In this document: positions 1 through 5,237 of the stretch, piece by piece
Numbering within the stretch: position 1 is the first letter of the stretch
How the letters are laid out: the number at the start of each line of letters is the position of its first letter
DNA from: a bacterium
GTDB taxonomy: Bacteria > Verrucomicrobiota > Verrucomicrobiae > Limisphaerales > J093
Reading direction: 5' to 3'
DNA length: 5,237 bases
Assembly: GCA_021839785.1 (NCBI GenBank)
Contig: JAKCAB010000626.1
Coordinates: 1-5,237, forward strand
Made by a program: the position numbers and the translations under genes
Notes under the pieces: generated by a model
What the model saw: only the letters and a program-made list of their open reading frames with translations
Databases searched by the model: none
Told to the model about the DNA's origin: nothing

Positions 1-845
1 AAGGCGGTGCGCTGGCGATCACTGAGCGAACCTGGGATGAAGTAAATGCCCGTCTCCTCGAGCCCGCCGCCGGCCTTGTTTTTGTACGATTTGGCCAGCC
101 GCTTCGCCTGCGCGGGCGTCGGCCAGAACGTCGTGCCTTTCAGGCCCAACGGTTGGAAGAGCCGTCGGCGCATGAACGCCGCGTAAGGCTGGCCGGAGAC
201 TACTTCAACGATCCGGCCCAGCGTGTTGATGCCGGCGTTGCTGTACTCCCAGCGGCTGCCCGGCGGGAACTTCAGCGGCTGCTGCGCGTAGCCCATCACC
301 AGTTCGGCCAAGGTCGAGTGCGGTCGCGGCGCCGGCACGTCGCTCAAGCCGGACGTGTGCGTGAGCAGGTCGCGCAAGGTGATCGGCCGCGCCGGCCGGA
401 CCAGCACGCGGCGGTCGTTGCTCGACTCGGCGATCAGCCATTGGCCCTTGAACTCCGGCAGGTATTTCTCGACCGGGTCTTCCACGGAAAGTTTGCCTTC
501 GTCCTGGAGCATCAAGACGGCCACGGCGGTCATGGGCTTGGTCATCGACGCGATCCAGAACAGCGCGTCGGTCCGCATCGGCGCGCGGGTGGCGAGGTCG
601 GCGAAACCGACGGCGTCGAGCGCGAGCACGCGATCCGGGCTGGCGACGAGCGTCACCGCGCCGGCGATGCTCTGGTCGTCCACGAACCGCTGCATCGCCT
701 CGGGCACCGCGGCGAAGGGAGCGGCTTCCGCCTTGGTGCTTGAAGACGTGACGCGAACGGCGGTGGCGGTCGCCTCGGCGGCGCGACTTGGCAGGCTGGC
801 CTGGAGCCACAGCGCGGCGAGCAGGGAGAACTTCAGGGTTTGCAT
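1..845 (-). CDS. Exported serine hydrolase, beta-lactamase/transpeptidase-like family (3' part beyond window)
   Basis: The minus strand reads open from ATG at 845 to the window edge, giving 281 codons with no stop. Residues 1-23 look like a signal peptide (MQTLKFSLLAALWLQ, then an Ala-rich cleavage region). The nucleophile motif SMTK is at residues 100-103 within WIASMTKPMTA. RDLLTHTSGL follows at 158-167, and the second motif YSN is at 201-203 within WEYSNAGINTLGRIVE. These mark the Pfam Beta-lactamase family (PF00144: class C beta-lactamases, D-aminopeptidases, EstB-type esterases, penicillin-binding-like proteins). The third active-site motif (KTG or HxG) lies beyond the window. The substrate cannot be assigned; an envelope-located peptidase or esterase is as likely as a true beta-lactamase. 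An in-frame ATG at 857 adds four residues (MLAA) and is a possible start; neither start has a clear ribosome binding site. The gene is divergent from the FG-GAP gene. Confidence 0.93.
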   Translation of the reverse strand, partial: MQTLKFSLLAALWLQASLPSRAAEATATAVRVTSSSTKAEAAPFAAVPEAMQRFVDDQSIAGAVTLVASPDRVLALDAVGFADLATRAPMRTDALFWIASMTKPMTAVAVLMLQDEGKLSVEDPVEKYLPEFKGQWLIAESSNDRRVLVRPARPITLRDLLTHTSGLSDVPAPRPHSTLAELVMGYAQQPLKFPPGSRWEYSNAGINTLGRIVEVVSGQPYAAFMRRRLFQPLGLKGTTFWPTPAQAKRLAKSYKNKAGGGLEETGIYFIPGSLSDRQRTA

Positions 846-892
846 GGCGGCCAGCATAGGAACCACCACGACGCGAGGCAATCCCGGCGAAT

Positions 893-944
893 TCAACTGC
901 CGAGGCGCGGAGATCGAATTAGGAAACCAGGAAGGCAGGAAGCC
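893..944 (+). repeat. Dispersed repeat family E, copy 1
   Basis: This copy begins TCAACTGCCGAGGCGC and continues as a purine-rich tail (GGAAACCAGGAAGGCAGGAA). The same head and purine-rich tail recur on the minus strand at about 961-1020 and on the plus strand at 1275-1334. Copy 1 and copy 2 face each other, so GCCGAGGCGC at 899-908 can pair with GCGCCTCGGC at 1004-1013. Confidence 0.65.
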
Positions 945-960
945 AAGGACGGCAGCCGCC

Positions 961-1020
961 AATTTTTTGCTTTCTGAGTTTCAAACTCGACCTCTGCATC
1001 TCGGCGCCTCGGCGGTTTGA
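961..1020 (-). repeat. Dispersed repeat family E, copy 2 (inverted)
   Basis: Read on the minus strand from 1020, the copy begins TCAAACCGCCGAGGCGCC, then GAGATGCAGAGG, then a degenerate A-rich version of the family tail. It is the mirror partner of the copy at 893-944. Together they form a roughly 128-bp unit with imperfect terminal inverted repeats, resembling a small non-autonomous mobile element. Confidence 0.6.
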
Positions 1021-1072
1021 CTGTGGCCTCCGCCGTCGCGTCGCACCACCAGGCACCGGTTCGACATCCTCT

Positions 1073-1092
1073 CAGCCTGATCTGGCGTCTGC
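1073..1092 (+). repeat. 20-nt exact direct repeat, copy 1
   Basis: The 20 bases CAGCCTGATCTGGCGTCTGC recur without mismatch at 1392-1411, 319 bp downstream. The bases upstream are also loosely similar (ACCG followed by TTC in both). This copy is plainly intergenic. Confidence 0.8.
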
Positions 1093-1128
1093 GCCTGGTT
1101 CGACCTGTGCAGCCCGCCCGGCACTGGC

Positions 1129-1153
1129 GGCGCGCCGCTTTCCCAAGCGGCTT
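1129..1153 (-). repeat. Covarying hairpin element, copy A
   Basis: On the minus strand the 25-nt element parses as AAG, arm CCGCTT, loop GGGA, arm AAGCGG, tail CGCGCC. The six-base arms are perfectly complementary. Flanks and loop match copies at 1212-1235, 3852-3875 and 3925-3949, while the arm sequence differs. It is paired head to head with the copy at 1212. Confidence 0.8.
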
Positions 1154-1211
1154 AAACCGTTTGCGCGCCCGGTTCGCGGCGATACTACCCGCGGCTTAGT
1201 TCGGACGCGTT

Positions 1212-1235
1212 AAGCCGGCTGGAAGCCGGCGCGCC
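1212..1235 (+). repeat. Covarying hairpin element, copy B
   Basis: On the plus strand the element parses as AAG, arm CCGGCT, loop GGA, arm AGCCGG, tail CGCGCC, with a perfect stem. It lies 58 nt from copy A in the opposite orientation, with the AAG ends facing inward. Confidence 0.8.
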
Positions 1236-1240
1236 GATCC

Positions 1241-1267
1241 CGGTAGGGCGAGGCGCCCGCCGAGCCC
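1241..1267 (+). repeat. 27-nt dispersed repeat family F, copy 1
   Basis: The copy starts CGGTAGGGCGA and ends GAGCCC. It matches the reverse complement of 1343-1369 at 23 of 27 positions. It begins six bases after hairpin copy B. Confidence 0.65.
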
Positions 1268-1274
1268 AACCATT

Positions 1275-1334
1275 TCAACCGCCGAGGCGCCGCGACGCGG
1301 AGGCTGAATTGAGAAGGCGGAAAGGCCGGAAGCC
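1275..1334 (+). repeat. Dispersed repeat family E, copy 3
   Basis: The copy begins TCAACCGCCGAGGCGCC and ends in a purine-rich tail finishing GGAAGCC, like the copy at 893-944. It overlaps the far upstream extension of the FG-GAP frame. That supports treating the extension as non-coding and starting the gene further downstream. Confidence 0.6.
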
Positions 1335-1342
1335 TCAAGTCA

Positions 1343-1369
1343 GGGCTCCGCCGGAGCGTCGCCCTACCG
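1343..1369 (-). repeat. 27-nt dispersed repeat family F, copy 2 (inverted)
   Basis: Read on the minus strand, it begins CGGTAGGGCGA and ends GGAGCCC. It is 23/27 identical to 1241-1267. The two copies flank repeat E copy 3 as an imperfect inverted pair. Confidence 0.65.
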
Positions 1370-1391
1370 TTCACAAGCTCGCCACTCCGCC

Positions 1392-1411
1392 CAGCCTGAT
1401 CTGGCGTCTGC
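1392..1411 (+). repeat. 20-nt exact direct repeat, copy 2
   Basis: This segment is identical to 1073-1092. It ends 32 bases before the GTG chosen as the start of the FG-GAP gene, so the repeat block probably forms the 5' untranslated or promoter region of that gene. Confidence 0.8.
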
Positions 1412-1443
1412 CTGCTACCCGGCCTAAGTTGTGCGCGTTACCC

Positions 1444-3807
1444 GTGCGTCCCAAACTCGAAAGACCACGCCCGCGCTTGTTCGTCCTGCTGGCATTGCTG
1501 GCATTGGCCTGCCTCGCGGCCTGGTATTGGCGCCGCCCACATCCTGGCCTGCGTCCGGGTCTGCCGCCCGGCGGCGAAGGTCTGATGAAACAGTTGCTGG
1601 CCATTCAGGCGCGTGAAGACCAGGTGGACCAAACGGTCTGGGCCAAGGAGTGGCTCGCCGAGCGCTGCGGTCACGTGTTCGAGCGGCTTTGGGATGCGGT
1701 CAACGCGACGACTAACAAGCTTGAAACGATTGCCCAGTTCAGTGTTGGCAGCATCGCGTTCCCACAGTTCCAGCCGGCGGAACCGATCGGGCACGGAATC
1801 CAGCTTTACGCCCCCGCGTCAGCGGGCGAGGCAAACACCAGCCAGCCAGGAGCGGATCTCCCGCCCGCGGCCTGGCGCGAATGGCTGGGCGCGCGCGCGC
1901 GGGAAGGCTGGCAACTCGACCAACTTGAGTTCCGCCACAATCGGTTCGACCTCGACGCCAGCGGCCGGCCGTCGAGGAGCGTGTTCGCGTTTCGCGCTCT
2001 CGTGACTCGCGCCGCACCCGAGACCCGCGCAGCGCTGGAAGGTGACCTGGTGGTGGACTGGGCGCCCGCGACTGGCGCCGATGATCCGCCGACTGTTCGC
2101 CACGTGGATGCGCAGCGGCTCACGCTGACCACGCGCGCCGGCCCGCCGGCGTTCCGCGAGGTGTTGTTGGATGTGGTCCAGCCGCCGGAGAAATCGCACT
2201 TCATCGACCCGCTGATCCTGCACGACCTCGACGGTGACGGCCGGCCGGAGATCATTCTCGCCGCGCGGAACCGCGTCTATCAACTGGGCGCGGACGGCCG
2301 TTTTCAAGCGCGCGACCTGTGCCGGCATTGGCCCGGACTGATCTTCACGGCGGTGGTTGCGGATTTCGATGGCGACGGCATCGACGACTTCCTGTTCGCG
2401 AGATTCGAGGGCCTGTTTTTGATTCGTGGCGCGCCGGGCGGCCAATTCAACGCGCCGCCTGAAGCCGTCTGGGCTGCGCCGGAACGCGTCCGTTACGGGC
2501 AGGCGTTGACGTGCGGGGACGTGGACGGCGACGGCGACGGCGACCTCGATGTGTGGTTCGGCCAGTACAAGAATCCTTACGATGGCGGGCAGATGCCCAC
2601 GCCTTACTACGACGCCAACGACGGCAACCCGTCTTACCTGCTGCTCAACGTTGGCCACGGCCAATTCACCGATGCCACGGAGGCCGCCGGTCTGGCCAAG
2701 CACCGCTGGCGTCGGACGTACGCGGCTTCGCTCGTGGATCTGGACGATGATGGCGATCTGGATTTGCTGAAGGTCAGCGATTTCGCCGGCGTGGAAATGT
2801 ACGCCAACGACGGCCGTGGCCATTTCACCGATGTCACCGCGCAGTGCCTGACTGACCCGAAAGGTTTCGGCATGGCACACGCGTTGGCGGATTTCGACGT
2901 GGACGGGCGCCTGGACCTATTTGTCACCGGGATGCATTGCCCCACGGCGCTGCGGCTCATCCACCTGGGATTGAGTCGGCCTGCGCATCCGGATTACTTG
3001 GCAATGGCGCCGCCGATGACCGCGGGCAACAAGCTGCTGCTCGCCCAGCCGGACGGCAGATTCGAAGAAGTCGCACCCCAAGCCGGCGTGGCGCACTCCG
3101 GTTGGTCGTGGGGGTGCGTGGCGGCGGACTTCGACAACGACGGTTGGCCCGACCTCGCGATCGCGAACGGCCACGAGACGCGGCAATCGGTGCAAGATTA
3201 CGACCCGGAGTTCTGGCTGCACGACATCTACCTCGCCGACTCGAAGGAGGACCGGGTCAAGGCGATCTATTTCGCATCCAAAATCAACCAGACCCGCGGC
3301 CAGGGCATGTCGTACGGCGGCTACGAACAGAACCGGCTGTTCCTGAACCGCGGGGGGCGGGCGTTCACCGATGTGGCCCATCTCTTCGGCGTCGCTTTGG
3401 AAACCGATTCGCGCAACCTCGCCGCCGCCGACTTGGACGGCGACGGCCGCCAAGACTTGATCGTCACCACCTTCGAAGTCTGGCCGGAGGAACGACAGAC
3501 CCTCCGCGTGTACAAAAACGAGATGCCGGACGCTGGGAATTGGATCGCTGTGCATCTGCGCGGGGCGACCGGTGTCAGCCCGCTCGGAGCGAAGGTCACG
3601 CTTCGCCTGACAGGCGGTCGTTCAACCGTGCGGCAAATCGTTACGGGCGATTCCCATCGCTCGCAACAGGCCAACACGGCGCACTTCGGTCTGGGCGCGG
3701 CGAGCGAAGTCGAAGCCGTGGAGGTGCGATGGCCCGATGGCCGGCAGAGTCACCTCGTCCGACCGGCGGCCAATCGCGTGCATGACATTACCCCGCCTGC
3801 GAAGTGA
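1444..3807 (+). CDS. Membrane-anchored FG-GAP/VCBS repeat protein with C-terminal ASPIC/UnbV domain (CRTAC1-like)
   Basis: The start is set at GTG 1444. The frame stays open upstream to a TTG at 1309, but that stretch consists of repeats also found in non-coding DNA. From 1444 the product is 787 residues and opens RPKLERPRPRLF followed by a hydrophobic segment at about 13-29, a signal anchor or signal peptide (Cys23 makes a poor lipobox). A 9-bp tandem duplication (CTGGCATTG twice, 1489-1506) encodes part of it. Residues of about 48-245 are an unassigned Trp-rich region. Seven Asp-rich calcium-loop motifs follow, starting near residues 261, 307, 359, 432, 483, 562 and 663 (for example ADFDNDGWPD), as in extracellular beta-propellers. 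Residues of about 699-770 form an ASPIC/UnbV domain (NWIAVHLRG, then LGAKVTL, HFGLG, WPDGR). An extracytoplasmic binding or adhesion role is inferred; no enzyme motif is seen. An ATG at 1585 preceded by GAAGG would remove the anchor. Confidence 0.92.
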   Translation: MRPKLERPRPRLFVLLALLALACLAAWYWRRPHPGLRPGLPPGGEGLMKQLLAIQAREDQVDQTVWAKEWLAERCGHVFERLWDAVNATTNKLETIAQFSVGSIAFPQFQPAEPIGHGIQLYAPASAGEANTSQPGADLPPAAWREWLGARAREGWQLDQLEFRHNRFDLDASGRPSRSVFAFRALVTRAAPETRAALEGDLVVDWAPATGADDPPTVRHVDAQRLTLTTRAGPPAFREVLLDVVQPPEKSHFIDPLILHDLDGDGRPEIILAARNRVYQLGADGRFQARDLCRHWPGLIFTAVVADFDGDGIDDFLFARFEGLFLIRGAPGGQFNAPPEAVWAAPERVRYGQALTCGDVDGDGDGDLDVWFGQYKNPYDGGQMPTPYYDANDGNPSYLLLNVGHGQFTDATEAAGLAKHRWRRTYAASLVDLDDDGDLDLLKVSDFAGVEMYANDGRGHFTDVTAQCLTDPKGFGMAHALADFDVDGRLDLFVTGMHCPTALRLIHLGLSRPAHPDYLAMAPPMTAGNKLLLAQPDGRFEEVAPQAGVAHSGWSWGCVAADFDNDGWPDLAIANGHETRQSVQDYDPEFWLHDIYLADSKEDRVKAIYFASKINQTRGQGMSYGGYEQNRLFLNRGGRAFTDVAHLFGVALETDSRNLAAADLDGDGRQDLIVTTFEVWPEERQTLRVYKNEMPDAGNWIAVHLRGATGVSPLGAKVTLRLTGGRSTVRQIVTGDSHRSQQANTAHFGLGAASEVEAVEVRWPDGRQSHLVRPAANRVHDITPPAK
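2524..2544 (+). repeat. In-frame GACGGC microrepeat in the third calcium loop
   Basis: Three tandem GACGGC units plus a final GAC encode alternating Asp-Gly in the motif DVDGDGDGDLD. The other loops of this protein have one Asp-Gly pair fewer, so a single six-base slippage event is a simple explanation. The frame is kept. Confidence 0.75.
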
Positions 3808-3851
3808 AGCGGCGCCTTTCGGGCCTCGCCGGTACTCCGTCACCCGCCTCT

Positions 3852-3875
3852 GCGCGCCGACTGCCCAGTCGGCTT
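3852..3875 (-). repeat. Covarying hairpin element, copy D
   Basis: On the minus strand the element parses as AAG, arm CCGACT, loop GGGC, arm AGTCGG, tail CGCGC. The stem is perfect, with arm bases different from the other three copies. It is oriented opposite to the copy at 3925. Confidence 0.78.
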
Positions 3876-3924
3876 ATCGTTGCGCTCAGTCCGAAACCGT
3901 CGCCCTGAGCCCTGCACTGCTCAC

Positions 3925-3949
3925 AAGCCGGTTGGGAAACCGGCGCGCC
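3925..3949 (+). repeat. Covarying hairpin element, copy C
   Basis: On the plus strand the element parses as AAG, arm CCGGTT, loop GGGA, arm AACCGG, tail CGCGCC, with a perfect stem. It faces copy D across 49 nt with AAG ends inward, repeating the geometry of the pair at 1129-1235. Confidence 0.8.
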
Positions 3950-4022
3950 GCCACCACGCCATCGCGCCGGACGTTCCTCCGCCCCAACGCGACCTTTCGG
4001 GGCCAGCCTCACTCTCATTGGG

Positions 4023-4045
4023 GCGGCGATCGCGATCATCGCCGC
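4023..4045. repeat. Perfect 8-bp stem-loop
   Basis: GCGGCGAT pairs with ATCGCCGC across a seven-base loop CGCGATC. It lies about 80 bp before the GTG of the downstream gene. No T-run follows on either strand, so it is not a standard intrinsic terminator; its function is unknown. Confidence 0.5.
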
Positions 4046-4068
4046 GGGCCGGCTGGTGGCCGGCGCTG
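4046..4068 (+). repeat. Possible degenerate fifth hairpin copy
   Basis: The core GCCGGC, TGGTG, GCCGGC (4048-4064) forms a six-base stem and resembles copy B in arms and start of tail. The conserved AAG head and CGCGCC tail are not intact, so chance similarity in GC-rich DNA is possible. Confidence 0.3.
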
Positions 4069-4125
4069 TCAAAACCTTGCTCGTTCAAGGCTTGGCGCGC
4101 ACCGCTGGGCGGCTAACCTGCCCGC

Positions 4126-5237
4126 GTGTTCAACGCTCATTCGCCCGAATTGCCGCGACGCAGTGCTCGTACTCTCTTCATTGGCGTCGCGCTTGGTCTT
4201 TTCTTCGTTAGCTTCGCGACGGCGCAACCGGTTTCCTCCCGCCTGCCCTTTCCTCCCCCGCCCAAAGAAGACTGGCTGCTCGCGACGAAACCGGGGCCAG
4301 CGCGGCTGGTGCACTCGCCCGGAACGAACGAGGTCTCGCTCGAAAACGGCCTGATCCGCCGCACCTTTCGCCTCGCCCCCGATGGCGCCACGGTCGGCTT
4401 CGATAGCCTGATGACAGGTGTGAGCCTGCTCCGCGCCGTGAAGCCCGAGGCCAGCGTGACGCTGGACGGCCGCGAGTACCCGATCGGCGGGCTTACCGGC
4501 CAACCGGATCACGCGTACCTGCTGCCCGATTGGATCGACCAATTACGGCCCAACTCGAACGCCTTTCACCTCGTCGCCTGGCACCAAGGCCGGCCGGCCA
4601 CGCCATTCGCCTGGAAACACAAACGCCACAGCGCCGACCTGCCTTGGCCACCGCCAGGCGTTACCGCCGATTTTGCTTATACCGGCTCAGACGATACCAC
4701 GCGCGGCGTCGTCGTGACTGTGCATTATGAGTTGTACGACGGCCTGCCGGTGCTCGGCAAATGGCTCATCGTCAGCAACGGCACGGCGAAACCGCTTACA
4801 TTGGATCGGGTGACGACCGAGTTCCTCGCCGCGGTCGAGGCGGAGTCAGCCGTCGATGCCCGGCCCACGAACAAGTGGCGTCTGCCGCCGATTTCCGTAA
4901 TGAGCGACTACAGCTTCGGCGGGATGGATCCGGTGACTTCGTGCCGCGTGGCCGAATGGTTGCCCGACCCGGAGTACCGCACGCAGGTTCATTACGAGCG
5001 CAAGACCCCGTGCCTGTTGGTCTGTCGCCCACCGATCGGGCCGGGCGTGAGGCTTCAGCCGGGCCAAACTTGGGACTCTTATCGCGTCTGGCTGGTCGTC
5101 CAGGACAGCGACAACCGCGAACGGCAAGGTCTCACCCTGCGCCGCGCCCAGCGGGCGTTGGCGCCCTGGCTCACCGAGAATCCGATCATGATGCACGTGC
5201 GCAGCGCGGACACAAAGACGTTCCGCCACGCGGTGGA
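4126..5237 (+). CDS. Secreted protein, putative alpha-galactosidase-like glycoside hydrolase N-terminal region (3' part beyond window)
   Basis: The frame opens after a TAA at 4114-4116. The first usable start is GTG 4126, and 370 codons run to the window edge without a stop. A TTG at 4150 is an alternative start; neither has a good ribosome binding site. Residues 1-33 form a signal peptide: basic PRRSAR at 10-15, hydrophobic LFIGVALGLFFVSF, and an ATA cleavage site before Gln34. The mature part is rich in predicted beta strands, with ENGLIRRTF at 73-81, GLTGQPDHAYL from 122, VHYELYDGLPVLGKW at 199-213 and EWLPDPEYRTQVHYERKTP at 277-295. An RRAQRALAPWLTENPIMMHV segment at 339-358 looks like the entry to a following domain. 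This resembles the N-terminal beta-sandwich of alpha-galactosidase-like hydrolases, in which the catalytic barrel follows. The barrel and any acidic catalytic residues would lie outside the window, so the enzyme call is a family-style inference. No transcriptional link to the upstream gene is evident. Confidence 0.88.
   Translation, partial: MFNAHSPELPRRSARTLFIGVALGLFFVSFATAQPVSSRLPFPPPPKEDWLLATKPGPARLVHSPGTNEVSLENGLIRRTFRLAPDGATVGFDSLMTGVSLLRAVKPEASVTLDGREYPIGGLTGQPDHAYLLPDWIDQLRPNSNAFHLVAWHQGRPATPFAWKHKRHSADLPWPPPGVTADFAYTGSDDTTRGVVVTVHYELYDGLPVLGKWLIVSNGTAKPLTLDRVTTEFLAAVEAESAVDARPTNKWRLPPISVMSDYSFGGMDPVTSCRVAEWLPDPEYRTQVHYERKTPCLLVCRPPIGPGVRLQPGQTWDSYRVWLVVQDSDNRERQGLTLRRAQRALAPWLTENPIMMHVRSADTKTFRHAV

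Larger units (their letters stand above)
846..1443. other. Intergenic mosaic of short dispersed repeats between divergent genes
   Basis: This 598-bp stretch lies between divergently transcribed genes and must hold promoters for both, but I see no convincing -35/-10 boxes. It is almost wholly built of repeats that recur inside this window: an inverted pair at 893-1020 with a third copy at 1275-1334, two hairpin elements at 1129-1153 and 1212-1235, an inverted 27-nt pair at 1241-1267 and 1343-1369, and a 20-nt exact direct repeat at 1073-1092 and 1392-1411. A further imperfect hairpin lies inside the first hairpin pair (arms at about 1175-1179 and 1189-1193). Short open frames here have no recognisable protein features. 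I find no tRNA, rRNA or CRISPR structure. Confidence 0.8.
3808..4125. other. Intergenic region with hairpin repeats
   Basis: The 318 bp between the FG-GAP gene and the next gene hold a second head-to-head pair of the covarying hairpin (3852-3875 and 3925-3949), a strong stem-loop at 4023-4045 and a possible degenerate hairpin copy at 4046-4068. The bases just after the stop (about 3810-3832) can fold weakly, but no T-run follows, so I do not call an intrinsic terminator. No clear promoter or gene is seen. Confidence 0.7.

Noticed and set aside
153..1020. Plus-strand open frames opposite the serine hydrolase and its upstream region
   Set aside because: The minus-strand frame carries a signal peptide, SxxK and YSN motifs; the plus-strand frames give Arg/His-rich or compositionally odd proteins without motifs.
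1309..1443. N-terminal extension of the FG-GAP protein from a TTG at 1309
   Set aside because: The 45 extra residues are basic and low in features, and the DNA consists of repeats E, F and the 20-nt repeat that also occur in non-coding DNA nearby. Starting at GTG 1444 puts the hydrophobic segment at a normal distance from the N-terminus.
846..1443. CRISPR array
   Set aside because: The repeats are of several different families, in both orientations, with irregular spacing and no unique spacers of equal length.
1432..1530. Lipoprotein signal for the FG-GAP protein (Cys23 after LALA)
   Set aside because: The residue three before the Cys is Ala instead of the usual Leu-type residue, so a signal anchor or ordinary signal peptide is favoured, although a lipoprotein is not excluded.
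1819..2880. Long open frame on the minus strand opposite the FG-GAP gene
   Set aside because: It is an antisense shadow: the plus-strand frame has clear conserved motifs along its whole length, and the antisense product has none that I recognise.
3808..3835. Intrinsic terminator after the FG-GAP stop codon
   Set aside because: Only a weak branched GC fold is possible and there is no T-run after it.
3906..4211. Open frame on the plus strand with a hydrophobic stretch (ASLTLIGAAIAIIAAGRLVAGAV)
   Set aside because: There is no ATG, GTG or TTG before the hydrophobic part, the frame overlaps the signal-peptide codons of the next gene, and the hydrophobic look follows from the GC-rich hairpins at 4023-4064.

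Overview
The window is GC-rich bacterial chromosomal DNA. It holds three protein genes and two repeat-filled intergenic gaps. The best guess for the host is Verrucomicrobiota, possibly a Pedosphaera/Limisphaerales-type lineage, with Planctomycetota as the alternative. This rests on three points: a long anchored FG-GAP/VCBS protein ending in an ASPIC/UnbV domain, exported hydrolases with GTG starts and no clear Shine-Dalgarno sequence, and intergenic DNA made of short dispersed repeats. It is an inference from gene style, not from a marker gene.

Layout. (1) Positions 1-845, minus strand: the N-terminal 281 codons of an exported serine hydrolase of the beta-lactamase/transpeptidase-like family, with SxxK and YSN motifs visible and the C-terminus cut by the window edge. 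(2) Positions 846-1443: a 598-bp gap between divergent genes, filled by at least four families of short repeats. (3) Positions 1444-3807, plus strand: a complete protein of about 787 residues with an N-terminal membrane segment, an unassigned N-terminal region, seven Asp-rich FG-GAP/VCBS calcium-loop motifs and a C-terminal ASPIC/UnbV domain. (4) Positions 3808-4125: a 318-bp gap with a second pair of the hairpin repeat and further hairpins. (5) Positions 4126-5237, plus strand: the N-terminal 370 codons of a secreted protein that I read as the beta-rich N-terminal part of an alpha-galactosidase-like glycoside hydrolase, cut by the window edge.

All three products are predicted to leave the cytoplasm or sit in the envelope, which fits a heterotroph handling extracellular polymers or glycoconjugates. 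The gaps of 598 and 318 bp and the divergent first gene argue against one operon, so no shared pathway can be claimed.

The most interesting signal is not a gene. A 24-25 nt hairpin element occurs four times with fixed flanks and loop. Its arms differ between copies, but every difference is matched on the other arm. The copies form two head-to-head pairs, one in each gap. This looks like a REP/BIME-type or small non-autonomous mobile element kept under structural selection.
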